Below are positions 18,337 through 28,185 of a stretch of DNA of 57,301 bases, piece after piece; within the stretch, counting starts at the first letter, position 1; each line of letters opens with the position of its first letter. The DNA comes from Thermoplasmata archaeon. Lineage in GTDB: Archaea; Thermoplasmatota; Thermoplasmata; Lutacidiplasmatales; UBA184. The notes under the pieces are model-generated. The model made no database searches and had not been told where the DNA came from. It saw only the letters and a program-made list of their open reading frames with translations. The stretch is from contig JAKIVR010000007.1 of NCBI GenBank assembly GCA_022750455.1, positions 1 to 57,301 of the forward strand. Direction: 5' to 3'. The position numbers and the translations under genes were made by a program.

Positions 18337-21297
18337 TCAGCGGGTCGGGCGGGGCCAGGCGAGCTCGACCCGTCGGAGCTCCCGGCGCGCGGCGGCGATC
18401 GTCCGGCGGGCCGCCGGCCACGCCAGTCGGCCCGGGCCGGCGTCCTGGCCCGCCTGCTCCATCTGCGCGGCGAGCTCGCGCAACCGTCCGGCGCCGACCT
18501 CGCCGCTCGCCGACTTCAGCGCGTGCGCGGCGAGACGGAACCGGTCGGCCTGGCCGGCCGAGCTCGCCCGCTCGAGCAGCTGGAGGTGGCGGTTCGATTC
18601 CGTACGGAAGGTGGAGAAGAGGCGTCGGAGGAACCGGCGGTCCGTCCGACCGTTCATCTCGGCGAGCCCGAGCAGCCGGGTCGTATCGAGGACGAGCGCG
18701 GGCCCCGGCGCGGTGGCCATCGGCTCCTCCCGGGCGGGGGGGCGCGCCACCCGTTGGAGCGCCTCCCGCAGCTCGTCGAGCCGGACCGGCTTCGAGACGA
18801 AGTCGTCCATGCCGGCGGCGATCGCCGACTCCCGGTCGGCGTCGCTCGAGTGCGCGCTAAGGGCCGCGATCCACGCGTGCCGCAGACCGCCTTCGAAGGT
18901 CCGGATGCGGCGGGTCGCCTCGAGGCCGTTCAGCTTCGGCATCTCCACGTCCATGAAGATGAGGTCGTAGGGGACCCGACGGGCGGCGTTCACCGCCTCG
19001 ACCCCGTCGACGGCGACGTCCGCCGTCACGTGGAGCTGGGCGAGCATGCGGTCCATGACGCTCCGGTTCACCGGGTGGTCATCGACGACGAGGACCCGCA
19101 GAGAGGAGGCGGCCTTCGGCGCCCGGGGGAGATCCCGCCGCGCGGGCGGGACCAGTGCCGGCAGCTCGACGCCCCCCTCGGGGAGGAGGAGCGCCTGACG
19201 GAGCGAGGAGAGCAACAGCGGCTTCCGCAGCTGCCGGACGGTCCGCGCGGTCCCGACGTGATGCGGCTCCGACCCGTGCCGTCCCCACTGGAGCGCCAGC
19301 ACGGGGGAGGGGAACGGCGAATCGCTCCGGATCGCGTCGTGGAGCGAGCTCTCCGTCGCGCCGGTCCGGTCGGCGTCCCACAGGACGACGTCGAAATGCC
19401 GCCGGTCGCGGGCCCGCAGCGTCCCGTTCGCCCGGCTCTCCACTGGACCGAACCCCCACCGACGCAGCCACGGCACGAGGCCGGCCTGCAGGAACGGGGA
19501 GACGCCGACGAGCAGGACCCGACGGCGGCGGGCGGTGGGGATCCGGGTCGATCGCTCCTCCGCCGATTCGAACTCGACCGACTTGGCGAGGATGCTTGCG
19601 TGGAACGTCGATCCATGCCCCGGGGAGCTCTCCGCACGGACGTGACCGCCCAGCGCCTCCGAGAGCCCTTTGGAGATGGCGAGGCCGAGACCGCTCCCCT
19701 CGTACCGTCGGGGCGAGGCATCATCGATCCGGCTGAAATCATGGAACAGCTCGGGGAGGCGATCGGGAGGGATGCCGATCCCGGTGTCCCGCACCGCGAA
19801 GGTGATCTCCTGGGCGCCGCCGGGGGCCGGCCGGACCCCGACGGTCAGCTCCACCGAACCTTTCTCGGTGAACTTGATCGCATTTCCGAGGAAGTTCGTC
19901 AGGATCTGCTGGAGGCGGACCGGATCGCTATCGAGCGCCGCCGGGACGTCGGTCGGGAGCGCATATTCGAGCTCGATCCCTCGCTCGGCCGCGCGGACGC
20001 CGGTGAGCGCCAGCGCCTCCTCGATGACCTGGTTGAGGTCGAACGGTCGCCGCTCGATCGAGATCCGACCGGCCTCGATCTTCGCGAAATCGAGCAGGTC
20101 GTTGATGACCGCCAACAGCGTCTTGCCGCCGTTGCGGATCGTCCGGACGTACTCCTCCTGCTCCGGGGTGAGCCCGCTCTCCGCGAGGACGTCGGACATC
20201 CCGATCACCGCCGTGAGCGGGGTCCGGATCTCGTGGCTGATGTGGGCGAGGAAGGCGCTCTTCACCCGGTTCGCCCCTTCCGCGTCGCTGCGGGCCCGCC
20301 GCAGCTCTTCGAGACTGAGACGGCGGTCGGCGTAGTCCCGGATCAGCTCGGAGACGGTGCGCAGCGTCGCAAGGAGCGCCTCGTCCGGCGGGAGCCTCTC
20401 CATGTGGTAGAAGATCAGCACCGCCTCCCGGCCCCCGACCGTCGGGACGGGGACGAGGACGGCCGAGCCGAGTCCCATCTCCCGGGTCAGCTTCCGCCGG
20501 GCGATCGAGACCGACAGCGGGAGGTCGGGGATCCACAGGGGGACCCCTCCGGCCAAGGCGCGGGACGGCAGGCTGCCCCCCTCGATCGGGAAGACCAGCT
20601 TTCGGCTCTCCCGGGTCCACCGTCGGATCCCGGTCGGGTCCGACCACGGCCACGCCTTCGTGGTCAGGACCTCGGAGAGACGGACGGTCTTGCGTCGGTC
20701 GTCGGTCTCCCAGATCTCGGCCATCGGCCATCCGATCCCCTCGAGGATCTCCTCGGAGAGCTGGCGGAGACCGCTGCGCAGGTCCGGGTGCGGAAGGATG
20801 ACGCCCTTCACCCGCTCGAGCAGACGCAGCTGTTGGAGGTTGAACGTCGACTCCGTGATGTCCCGGAAGTTGGCGACCGCCCCGATCTGGCGGCCGCGCA
20901 GGGAGAAGAGCGGGTCCGCGTCGCTGATGATGTAGCGACCGCCGGAGACCCCCGGGGTCCGGAAGAACATCTCCATGCCGCGCACCGTGCGGCCTCCCAT
21001 CGCGAGCGCCAGCGCGGACTCCGCATCGGAGATCGGCGTCACCCGGTCCGGCTTGAAGATCCCGTAGCTTCCCGTCGCCAACCCGAGGGTCGCCGCTTGC
21101 GGAGCCGCGGTGGGGCTCTGGAGCATCCGGGCGGCGCGGTTGATGAGAAGGAACTCTCCCTTCGTGTCCACGACGACGACGCCCTCGGAGATCTTGTCCA
21201 ACAACTCCGTGAGGAATCGCACGCCGGTCTCGAGCCCCTCCTCGACGGCCGGCGGGGGGCGACGCGCCCGCACCCTCCGACCGTTCGGCCGCGCCAT
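18337..21297 (-). CDS. Hybrid sensor histidine kinase (PAS-GAF-HisKA-HATPase-REC-like-REC-HPT)
   Basis: SHEIRTPLTAVIG H-box, NAIKFTEKG, DTGIGI, GSGLGLAI; REC LVVDDHPVNR/IFMDVEMPKLNG; C-terminal HALKSASGEVGA. Confidence 0.93.
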   Translation of the reverse strand: MARPNGRRVRARRPPPAVEEGLETGVRFLTELLDKISEGVVVVDTKGEFLLINRAARMLQSPTAAPQAATLGLATGSYGIFKPDRVTPISDAESALALAMGGRTVRGMEMFFRTPGVSGGRYIISDADPLFSLRGRQIGAVANFRDITESTFNLQQLRLLERVKGVILPHPDLRSGLRQLSEEILEGIGWPMAEIWETDDRRKTVRLSEVLTTKAWPWSDPTGIRRWTRESRKLVFPIEGGSLPSRALAGGVPLWIPDLPLSVSIARRKLTREMGLGSAVLVPVPTVGGREAVLIFYHMERLPPDEALLATLRTVSELIRDYADRRLSLEELRRARSDAEGANRVKSAFLAHISHEIRTPLTAVIGMSDVLAESGLTPEQEEYVRTIRNGGKTLLAVINDLLDFAKIEAGRISIERRPFDLNQVIEEALALTGVRAAERGIELEYALPTDVPAALDSDPVRLQQILTNFLGNAIKFTEKGSVELTVGVRPAPGGAQEITFAVRDTGIGIPPDRLPELFHDFSRIDDASPRRYEGSGLGLAISKGLSEALGGHVRAESSPGHGSTFHASILAKSVEFESAEERSTRIPTARRRRVLLVGVSPFLQAGLVPWLRRWGFGPVESRANGTLRARDRRHFDVVLWDADRTGATESSLHDAIRSDSPFPSPVLALQWGRHGSEPHHVGTARTVRQLRKPLLLSSLRQALLLPEGGVELPALVPPARRDLPRAPKAASSLRVLVVDDHPVNRSVMDRMLAQLHVTADVAVDGVEAVNAARRVPYDLIFMDVEMPKLNGLEATRRIRTFEGGLRHAWIAALSAHSSDADRESAIAAGMDDFVSKPVRLDELREALQRVARPPAREEPMATAPGPALVLDTTRLLGLAEMNGRTDRRFLRRLFSTFRTESNRHLQLLERASSAGQADRFRLAAHALKSASGEVGAGRLRELAAQMEQAGQDAGPGRLAWPAARRTIAAARRELRRVELAWPRPTR

Positions 21298-21344
21298 CGC
21301 GGCGCCCCAAGACCGCGGAGACCAAAGCCAAGACCGTAGGAGGA

Positions 21345-21448
21345 TCCCGGCTGCCTGACTCGAACAGGCGACCTGAGGATATCTGCGGGGACCCGCCCGA
21401 AGGCGGTCGCAACTACAGTCCCCCGCTCTACCACTGAGCTAAGCCGGG
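21345..21448 (-). tRNA. tRNA-Tyr (GTA) with 32-nt intron at 37/38 (21381..21412)
   Basis: Acceptor CCCGGCT/AGCCGGG (C1-G72), D-arm GCTC/GAGC, GGGGA-CTGTAG...A-TCCTC anticodon arm, T-arm GCCTG-TTCGAGT-CAGGC. Confidence 0.92.
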
Positions 21449-21546
21449 ACCCGCCGGAGCACCGACGCCCGCTCCTTAAGGGTTTGCGCCCCCACGAGAG
21501 CGGCGACCCCCGGGAGGGGAGGCCGGCCGGCTCTCGGCGGGGACGA

Positions 21547-22503
21547 CTACAGGCGATCGGCCCGTCGGAGCGCGGCGAGCGCCGTGGTGGTGATCCACCG
21601 GCTCGGGCGTCCCGGCATCTCGAGCCACATCGGGTAGTTCGGGCCGCGGGGCGCGTACTCCTCCTCGGGCGGGAGGTCCGGGTGCGCCGCCTCCATCGGC
21701 CACCGCCCCGCGGCGTCCCGCTTCGACTCCAACAGGTCGAACGCCGGTCCGAGACGGGGGTCGGTCGCGTAGCCGAGACGCGTGATCATGTCGAGCCCGA
21801 CCAAGAAGTCGTAGTAGTAGTGGTGGGGATAGTGGAGCCGTCGCCACGGCGCGTACGGAGCGCTCCCCTCCTCGAGGAGATGGCGCGCGAGATAGAACTC
21901 CACGCCGCGTTCGATGGCGCGCTGCATCGCCGGGGATCGCTCCGCGGGCGGCAGGGCGGCGAACGCGGCCAACGCCTCCCACCCGTCGAGGGTACCGCTC
22001 TCGGACGGGAAGCAGTGCCAGCCGCCGTCCGCCTTCTGCTGGGTGATCAGCCACTCGATTCCCTGCCGCACGTTCGGGTCGGAGCCGTATCCCAACGCGT
22101 GGAGCATCCGGACCGCGTTCCCGGTGACGCAGAGCTCGCCGTCCCGGCCGTCGAAGCATCCCCCCATGGCATATCGATCGAGCAACAGCTCGGCGCTCCG
22201 GGCGACCCGGGGATCGGCGCGGTTCGCCCCGAGCTCGGCGAGCACGAGGAGCCGCCAGTTCGTCGACGTGTACTTGGGCAGGTAGAGATCTTCCGCGGTC
22301 GTCCGGGGGGAATCCCACTGGCCCTCGGGGCCTTGCTGGGAGAGGATCTTCGCGGCCCACCCCTCCTGGCCGATCCGGGCCTGGGCCGCGCGGACCTCGG
22401 AATCCTCCGGTCGGGCGCCCAGGACATCGAGCCGGAACCGTACCTCCACGCTGGGGTCGGGCGTGTCGAGCACCCACGCCTGCAGCTCGTTCGAGAGCGT
22501 CAC
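21547..22503 (-). CDS. Prenyltransferase/squalene-cyclase-like alpha-toroid protein
   Basis: QW-like repeats QGPEGQWDSP, QQKADGGWHCFP, KRDAAGRWPMEA; helical repeat protein; GTG start inferred. Confidence 0.55.
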   Translation of the reverse strand: MTLSNELQAWVLDTPDPSVEVRFRLDVLGARPEDSEVRAAQARIGQEGWAAKILSQQGPEGQWDSPRTTAEDLYLPKYTSTNWRLLVLAELGANRADPRVARSAELLLDRYAMGGCFDGRDGELCVTGNAVRMLHALGYGSDPNVRQGIEWLITQQKADGGWHCFPSESGTLDGWEALAAFAALPPAERSPAMQRAIERGVEFYLARHLLEEGSAPYAPWRRLHYPHHYYYDFLVGLDMITRLGYATDPRLGPAFDLLESKRDAAGRWPMEAAHPDLPPEEEYAPRGPNYPMWLEMPGRPSRWITTTALAALRRADRL

Positions 22504-22534
22504 AAAACCTCTCCTCTCCGGGCTCTCGGGGCCG

Positions 22535-23218
22535 TCAGGACGGATGCGCGGCGCTCCGCCCCGGCGCGGCGGCGGCGACATCCGCGGCGTGGACGGCGGC
22601 CATCAGCCGGGTCCGGACCTGCTGGGGCGTGCCGGTGGCGTCGATCGAGTGCAGCCGGCCGGACATGCGATAGTGGTCGAACACCGGGGACGTCGCCGCG
22701 TGGAACGTCCGCAGTCGGGTCGCGACCGTCTCCGGGCGGTCGTCCGTGCGATGGACGAGCTCGGTCCCGTCGACGTCGCACTGTCCGTGGAGCTTGGGGG
22801 GCAGGGTCACCAGATTGTACGTCCGTCCGCAGGCGGGGCAGATGCGCCGTTCGGTCATCCGCACCATCAGCTCCGACTCCGGGACCGTGAAGACCAGGAC
22901 GAGGTCGATGGGGATGATCGCATCGAGGGCGTTCGCCTGCTCCATGTTCCTCGGATAGCCGTCGAGCACGAATCCGTGCTGGGCGTCCGGCCGATCGATC
23001 CGCTCCTTGAGGATATCGAGGACGAGCGAATCCGGGACGAGCTGTCCGGCGCGCATGTACCCGTCCGCCCGCAGCCCGAGCGCCGTGCGCTCGGCGACGG
23101 CCCCCCGGAGGAGATCCCCCGTCGACAGGTGGGGGACGCCCAGTGACTTCGCGAGCTCCATCGCCTGGGTGCCCTTGCCCGCGCCGGGCGCTCCCATGAG
23201 GACGATCCGAGAAGGCAT
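22535..23218 (-). CDS. adk: Adenylate kinase
   Basis: IVLMGAPGAGKGTQA, LSTGDLLRG, GFVLDGYPRNMEQA, Zn-type lid CPACGRTYN...C..D. Confidence 0.95.
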   Translation of the reverse strand: MPSRIVLMGAPGAGKGTQAMELAKSLGVPHLSTGDLLRGAVAERTALGLRADGYMRAGQLVPDSLVLDILKERIDRPDAQHGFVLDGYPRNMEQANALDAIIPIDLVLVFTVPESELMVRMTERRICPACGRTYNLVTLPPKLHGQCDVDGTELVHRTDDRPETVATRLRTFHAATSPVFDHYRMSGRLHSIDATGTPQQVRTRLMAAVHAADVAAAAPGRSAAHPS

Positions 23219-23262
23219 CGACATCAGCGAGTCGTGAGGGGGCAAAAAGTTTGGGTGTAGGC

Positions 23263-23970
23263 TCAGTCGATGCGGGTGCCGACGCACGACTTCCCCTCGA
23301 GGGCCCGTTCGAGGTTCGGGAGGTCCCGGCCATCGACGATGAGGAGGGGGATGCGCGCCCGGGCGAGCTGCTCGGCGCCGAGGGCGTCGAAGACAAAGTT
23401 CTGGCCGGCGACGCTGCGACCCCGTCCGTGGACGAGGTCGAGGAACGCGGGCCAGCGCATGGAGGGGATCCGTCGCGCCTCGCGGTGGACGGCGGGGTCC
23501 TTGTCGTATAGACCGGCGACGGCGGTAGCGTTGACCACGCGGGCGGCGCGCAGTCGGGCGGCCATCAAGGCGGCGACGCCGTCGGTCGTGTGGCCCGGCT
23601 CGGTGCCGCCCAGGATCACGGGAGAGACGCGGTGGGCGTCCCGGACCGCGTCGGTCAGGGTCGTCGGGGGATGGGCGGGGGCGGGCGGTCCCACCAGCGC
23701 GGCGAGGAGGCGGGCGTGCAGACGGGTGACCTCGATCCCCAGCTCGTCGAGCTCGACCTCGGTGAGCCCGAGGCTGCGTCCCATCTCGATGTACTCCCGG
23801 GCCGGGCGACCGCCCCCTGTCGTGACGATCAAGGGGAAGCGCGGGGCGAGTCGGCGCAGGAGGTCGGCGAGATCGCGCACGTACTCGACGTCCCCGTCGC
23901 CGGTCCGAAGGATCGACCCACCCACGGAGAGCACCACGGGAGCTGGGACCGAATGACGCGCGGGGGGCAT
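23263..23970 (-). CDS. pyrH: UMP kinase (archaeal type)
   Basis: VVLSVGGSIL, TTGGGRPAREYIEMG, GGTEPGHTTDGVAALMAARL, VNATAVAGLYDKDP. Confidence 0.88.
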   Translation of the reverse strand: MPPARHSVPAPVVLSVGGSILRTGDGDVEYVRDLADLLRRLAPRFPLIVTTGGGRPAREYIEMGRSLGLTEVELDELGIEVTRLHARLLAALVGPPAPAHPPTTLTDAVRDAHRVSPVILGGTEPGHTTDGVAALMAARLRAARVVNATAVAGLYDKDPAVHREARRIPSMRWPAFLDLVHGRGRSVAGQNFVFDALGAEQLARARIPLLIVDGRDLPNLERALEGKSCVGTRID

Positions 23971-24083
23971 GCGATTCTCTCCCGAAGGACGGCGGAGCGT
24001 CACGAGGCGCGCCCCGTGATAAGGTGTCGGCCGTCCGGCCCCTCGACCAAACCGTATTGACCTTCCGGCCACGTCGCCGGACG

Positions 24084-24788
24084 ATGCCGGATCCCGACAC
24101 CGAGAAGAAGGCGGCGGCGACGGCAGGCGTTTCCCACCTCCGGGCGGGGATGCGGGTCGCTCTCGGGACGGGATCGACGACCCGATTCGCGGTGCAGGAG
24201 CTCGCCGAGCGGTTCCCGAACGGCGAGGGGCTCGAGCTCCTCGTCGCCAGCTCCCGCGCGACGGAGGCCGAGGCGACGGCGCATGGATTGCCGGTCCGTC
24301 CGTTGCACGGCACGGACCGTTTCGATGTGATGTTGGACGGGGCCGACGAGGTCACCCCGTCGTGGGCGCTCACGAAAGGCGGCGGGGGCGCGCTGCTGCG
24401 GGAGAAGCTGCTCGCCCGTCTCAGCCGGGAACTGATCATCATGGTCGACGCCTCCAAGCTCGTCAGCCGGCTCGGCGACAGCCACCGGATCCCGATCGAG
24501 GTGGTACCGTTCGCCCGGCCCGTCGTGGAGGACACGCTGCGCCAAGGGGCGTGGGACGTCCAGCTCCGGCGGGCTTCCGGCGGGGACGCCCCTTGGTTGA
24601 CCGACAACGGCAACGAGATCCTCGACCTCCAACCGGCGTTCCCGATCCTCGACCCCCGCGCCGTGGCGGGTCAGCTCCGCGACCTCACCGGCGTCGTCGA
24701 GACCGGGATCTTTCTCGGCCTCGCCCACCGGATCTACGTCGGGCAGCCGGACGGGACGGTCCGCGAGTTGCCGCTCCCCGTGCCGTAG
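24084..24788 (+). CDS. rpiA: Ribose-5-phosphate isomerase A
   Basis: ALGTGSTTRFAV, DGADEV, KGGGGALLREK. Confidence 0.95.
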   Translation: MPDPDTEKKAAATAGVSHLRAGMRVALGTGSTTRFAVQELAERFPNGEGLELLVASSRATEAEATAHGLPVRPLHGTDRFDVMLDGADEVTPSWALTKGGGGALLREKLLARLSRELIIMVDASKLVSRLGDSHRIPIEVVPFARPVVEDTLRQGAWDVQLRRASGGDAPWLTDNGNEILDLQPAFPILDPRAVAGQLRDLTGVVETGIFLGLAHRIYVGQPDGTVRELPLPVP

Positions 24789-24872
24789 CGGCCGGTCGGT
24801 CGCCCGGGGTTCCCCCGCGCGTCAGACTTAAACAAGGCCTCCGCGTCGCGGGCCTGCTTACAGCGAGGATCC

Positions 24873-25655
24873 ATGGAAGGGAAGTTCATCGGCACGCGGA
24901 CCGACGACGGGATTGGCTACATCGAGATCAACAAGCCGAAGGCGAACACGTACGACCTTGACATGATGAAGGAGCTTCACCAGGCGATCGAGGCGATGCG
25001 GTTCGACGAGGCCGCGCGCGTCATCGTCCTCACCAGCAAGGTGCCGGGGTTCTTCAGCGCCGGCGCGGACATCGAGATGCTCCGCACCAGCCACCCGGAC
25101 TTCAAGGCGATGTTCTGCTTGTACTGCCAAGAGACGCTCGACAAGTTCGCGAAGACCCCGAAGGTCGTCATCGCGGCGATCCCCGGTCACTGCGTCGGGG
25201 GCGGGCTCGAGATCGCCCTCGCCTGCGACCTGCGCGTCATGGCGAAGGACTCAGGCAAGATCGGCCTCCCCGAGGTCACCTTGGGCGTCCTCCCCGGCAC
25301 GGGCGGCACGCAGCGCCTGCCGCGCGCCATCGGCACCTCGCGCGCCCTCGACATGATGATCACCGGCCGGCTGCTCAGTCCGGACGAGGCGCTCCAGATC
25401 GGTCTCGTGAACTACGTCTTCCCAAAGGAGACGTTCGAGGCGGACGTGCGGAACTACGCCCACGCCCTCGCGAAGGGACCGGCGAAGGCGATCTCGTTGA
25501 TCAAGCGCTCCGTGGTCGAAGGCGTGGAGATGCCGCTCACCGCGGGCCTCGCCCTCGAGCGCGAGCTGCAGAACCGACTGTTCGTCAGCGAAGACGCGAA
25601 AGAGGGGCTCGCCGCGTTCGCGGAGAAGAGAAAGCCCAGCTTTAAGGGCCGTTGA
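24873..25655 (+). CDS. Enoyl-CoA hydratase/isomerase family protein
   Basis: FFSAGADIEM, IAAIPGHCVGGGLEIALACDLRV, GLPEVTLGVLPGTGGTQRLPR. Confidence 0.93.
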   Translation: MEGKFIGTRTDDGIGYIEINKPKANTYDLDMMKELHQAIEAMRFDEAARVIVLTSKVPGFFSAGADIEMLRTSHPDFKAMFCLYCQETLDKFAKTPKVVIAAIPGHCVGGGLEIALACDLRVMAKDSGKIGLPEVTLGVLPGTGGTQRLPRAIGTSRALDMMITGRLLSPDEALQIGLVNYVFPKETFEADVRNYAHALAKGPAKAISLIKRSVVEGVEMPLTAGLALERELQNRLFVSEDAKEGLAAFAEKRKPSFKGR

Positions 25656-25696
25656 CGCCTAGCAATCCATCCGAGAACCTCTCGGCCGGAACCCCG

Positions 25697-26530
25697 ATGG
25701 AGAGCCCGAAGGAGCCGATCGTCGTCAGCAACCCGCCGACGGGCGTACTCGCCGAAGGCGGTCGGGTCGAACCGGTCCGCGAGATCCTCTGGGGGGATTT
25801 CGCCGGCTCGAGGAAGTTCGAGACCTCCGAGGAGCTTCCCGCCGAGATGCGCAAGCTGATCATTCGGCTGATGGTCGTGCAGGCGGACACCGAGTTCGCC
25901 TCGATCCAGCAGCACCGCCCGTGGCTCGACAGCTCCCCTACGCTCGAGGACCGGTGGGTCCAGGCTCGGATCGTCGCCGACGAGGCGCGGCACGGGCTCC
26001 AGGCGTGCCGGATCCTGCGGGACTTCGGCGAGGAGGGGCAGAAGTACATCGACGAGTTGCTCACCAAGAAGGAGGGCGAGCACAAGCTCGACGCCTTCAA
26101 CATGAAGTTCGAGCGCTGGGGCGACGTCGGCGGCTTCACCTGCTTCGTCGACCGCGTCGGTGTCTACCAGCTCCGCGCGTTCCAGGAGTGCTCGTACGGC
26201 CCACTCGCCCGGGCGATGCCTCTCATGCTGAGCGAGGAGCAGCTCCACCTGAACTTCGGCCTCAACGTGCTCCGACGGATGGTCAAGGACGGAGCCCGAT
26301 ACGCCGGCTCCAAGGAGGAGGCGCAGGAGGCCGTCAACAAGTGGTACCCCCGGGCGCTCGACATGTTCGGCCACTCCCACTCGGACACCAGCCTGCGCGC
26401 GATCAACTTCGGACTGAAGCGCTGGACGAACGAGGAGGCCCGCGCCCGGTACATCCAAGAGATCACCCCGCTGGTCCACTCGATCGGGCTCGAGCTCCCC
26501 TCGCCGGATTTCGACCGGCACATCCTCTGA
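25697..26530 (+). CDS. PaaA/BoxB-like ferritin-fold di-iron monooxygenase subunit
   Basis: Helical protein with di-iron ligand motifs VADEARHGLQ (ExxH) and LSEEQLHLNFG (ExxH). Confidence 0.7.
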   Translation: MESPKEPIVVSNPPTGVLAEGGRVEPVREILWGDFAGSRKFETSEELPAEMRKLIIRLMVVQADTEFASIQQHRPWLDSSPTLEDRWVQARIVADEARHGLQACRILRDFGEEGQKYIDELLTKKEGEHKLDAFNMKFERWGDVGGFTCFVDRVGVYQLRAFQECSYGPLARAMPLMLSEEQLHLNFGLNVLRRMVKDGARYAGSKEEAQEAVNKWYPRALDMFGHSHSDTSLRAINFGLKRWTNEEARARYIQEITPLVHSIGLELPSPDFDRHIL

Positions 26531-26540
26531 GTCCGCGGCC

Positions 26541-27590
26541 CTAGCGGCGCGGCTTCGCCGCGCGTCCGAGGTACCGACCGCCGGGTCCCGGGGTCAGTCG
26601 GACGGTCCGTCGGATCCCCTTCACCTCCTCGAGCGCGTCCCGTACCTTCCGCAGGTCCCGGGCGAGCGTGAAGACGTGCACGTGGGCTCCGGCGTCGTGG
26701 GTGTAGGCGGCGACCGCGCGTCCCTCCGTCCCGTTCAGCTCGCCGACTGCCTCGAGGATGTTGCGCGACGTCTCGGTGAGGTAGTCGAGCGACGGGTCGG
26801 TCGTCTCGCAGACGTGCCGGAAGTCGTCGCACTCCTCCATGATGAGGGGGAACAACTGGGAGGCATCGCGGAGCCGGATCGCCCGTCGCATCGCCGCGAC
26901 CCTCCGCGGGATCGACCGTAGGCGCGTCTGGTACTCCCGCGACGTGGCGACCGAGAGCTGCATGGCGTCCTGGGAGCGCACCTCCTTCTCCGGCGCATCC
27001 GCGACGATCGCCACGAGGTCGATCAGTTCGGGCCAGTGCCCGGGTTCGAACAGCGGCTTCGCGTAGCAGTCGTGCCCGTCGGGTCGTCGACCGGCCTGCC
27101 ACTCGACGAACCCGCCGTAGATGGAGCGGCACGCCGAACCGGATCCGAACCGGGCACGGATGGAGAGCGTCGCCGGCGCCTCCGCGAGCCCGGCTGCGCG
27201 CGACGCCGCCCCTGCCAGTGCGGCGAACCCGCTCGCGCTGGACGCGAGTCCGCTCGCCGTAGGAAAATTATTCCGGGTGACGATCGAGGCGGCCATCTCG
27301 AGCTTCGCCTCCTGGCGGATCCGCTCGAGGAAGCGGCTCGCCGCGAGCAACGGTCCACCGCCCGTGCGCTTGCCGTTGAGCCGCAGCTCGTCGGCGGTCA
27401 GCTCCGGATCGAACCGGACCACCGTCTTGGTGACCAGGCCCGAGAGGGTGACCGAGAGAGAGGTGTTGTAGGGAAGCATCCGGGCGGTGTCGCGGATCCC
27501 CCAATACTTGACGAGGGCGATATTGGGCGAAGCCTGGTACGTCGCGGCCCGCGGGACGCCTCGGTCCAAGAGAGTGTTCCTCGCCCCCAA
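26541..27590 (-). CDS. mvaD: Mevalonate diphosphate decarboxylase family protein
   Basis: NIALVKYWGIRDTARMLPYNTSLSVTL, NNFPTASGLASSASGFAAL, GSGSACRSIYGGFVEW. Confidence 0.88.
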   Translation of the reverse strand: MGARNTLLDRGVPRAATYQASPNIALVKYWGIRDTARMLPYNTSLSVTLSGLVTKTVVRFDPELTADELRLNGKRTGGGPLLAASRFLERIRQEAKLEMAASIVTRNNFPTASGLASSASGFAALAGAASRAAGLAEAPATLSIRARFGSGSACRSIYGGFVEWQAGRRPDGHDCYAKPLFEPGHWPELIDLVAIVADAPEKEVRSQDAMQLSVATSREYQTRLRSIPRRVAAMRRAIRLRDASQLFPLIMEECDDFRHVCETTDPSLDYLTETSRNILEAVGELNGTEGRAVAAYTHDAGAHVHVFTLARDLRKVRDALEEVKGIRRTVRLTPGPGGRYLGRAAKPRR

Positions 27591-27633
27591 GGCCCGACCG
27601 GAGTACTTATGGGCGACGCACGTTCGGACCGAT

Positions 27634-28143
27634 ATGGCCTCGCGTCCGTCGACCCCCGAGCCCCGTCCGGTCCGTCCGCCCCGCGATTGGACCGCGATGG
27701 GCGCGCTCGGTGGATTTCACCAGGAGGTGGGCTTCCTCATCGATCCCGCCGCTTCGAGCCCGGGGACGTGCACCGTCACGGGACGCGTCGAGAAGCGCCA
27801 TCTGAACATCAATGGCGTCGTACACGGCGGGGTCTTCGCCACGATCCTCGACACGGCGATGGGCGGCGCGGTCGTCTCGCTCCTCCACGAGGACGAGGTG
27901 ACGGCCACGACCTCTCTCTACGTCGAGTTCCTTCGGCCCGCGGGAGAGGGGGACGCCCTGAAGGCGAGGGGCGAGGTGGTGCGCCGCGGCCGCCATATGG
28001 CGTTCGTACGCGGGGAGCTCGATGACGCCTCCGGTCGCCGGCTCAGCCAGGCGCAGGGGACGTGGTACATCTGGTCGCGGGAGGACGCGACCTGGACCGC
28101 GCGGAACGCCCCCGAGTCGCCTCCGCCTTCCCCGAAGACCTGA
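27634..28143 (+). CDS. PaaI-type hotdog-fold thioesterase
   Basis: NINGVVHGGVFATILDTAMGGAVVS...TTSLYVEFLRPA. Confidence 0.9.
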   Translation: MASRPSTPEPRPVRPPRDWTAMGALGGFHQEVGFLIDPAASSPGTCTVTGRVEKRHLNINGVVHGGVFATILDTAMGGAVVSLLHEDEVTATTSLYVEFLRPAGEGDALKARGEVVRRGRHMAFVRGELDDASGRRLSQAQGTWYIWSREDATWTARNAPESPPPSPKT

Positions 28144-28185
28144 TCGATCTCCCCGGCCGAACCGGATCCCGCGCCGGGCGCCGCC

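Noticed and set aside
18523-21339. 938-aa plus-strand ORF
   Set aside because: Exactly antisense to the hybrid histidine kinase; Arg/Pro/Gly/Asp-rich with no domain motif, typical GC-rich shadow ORF
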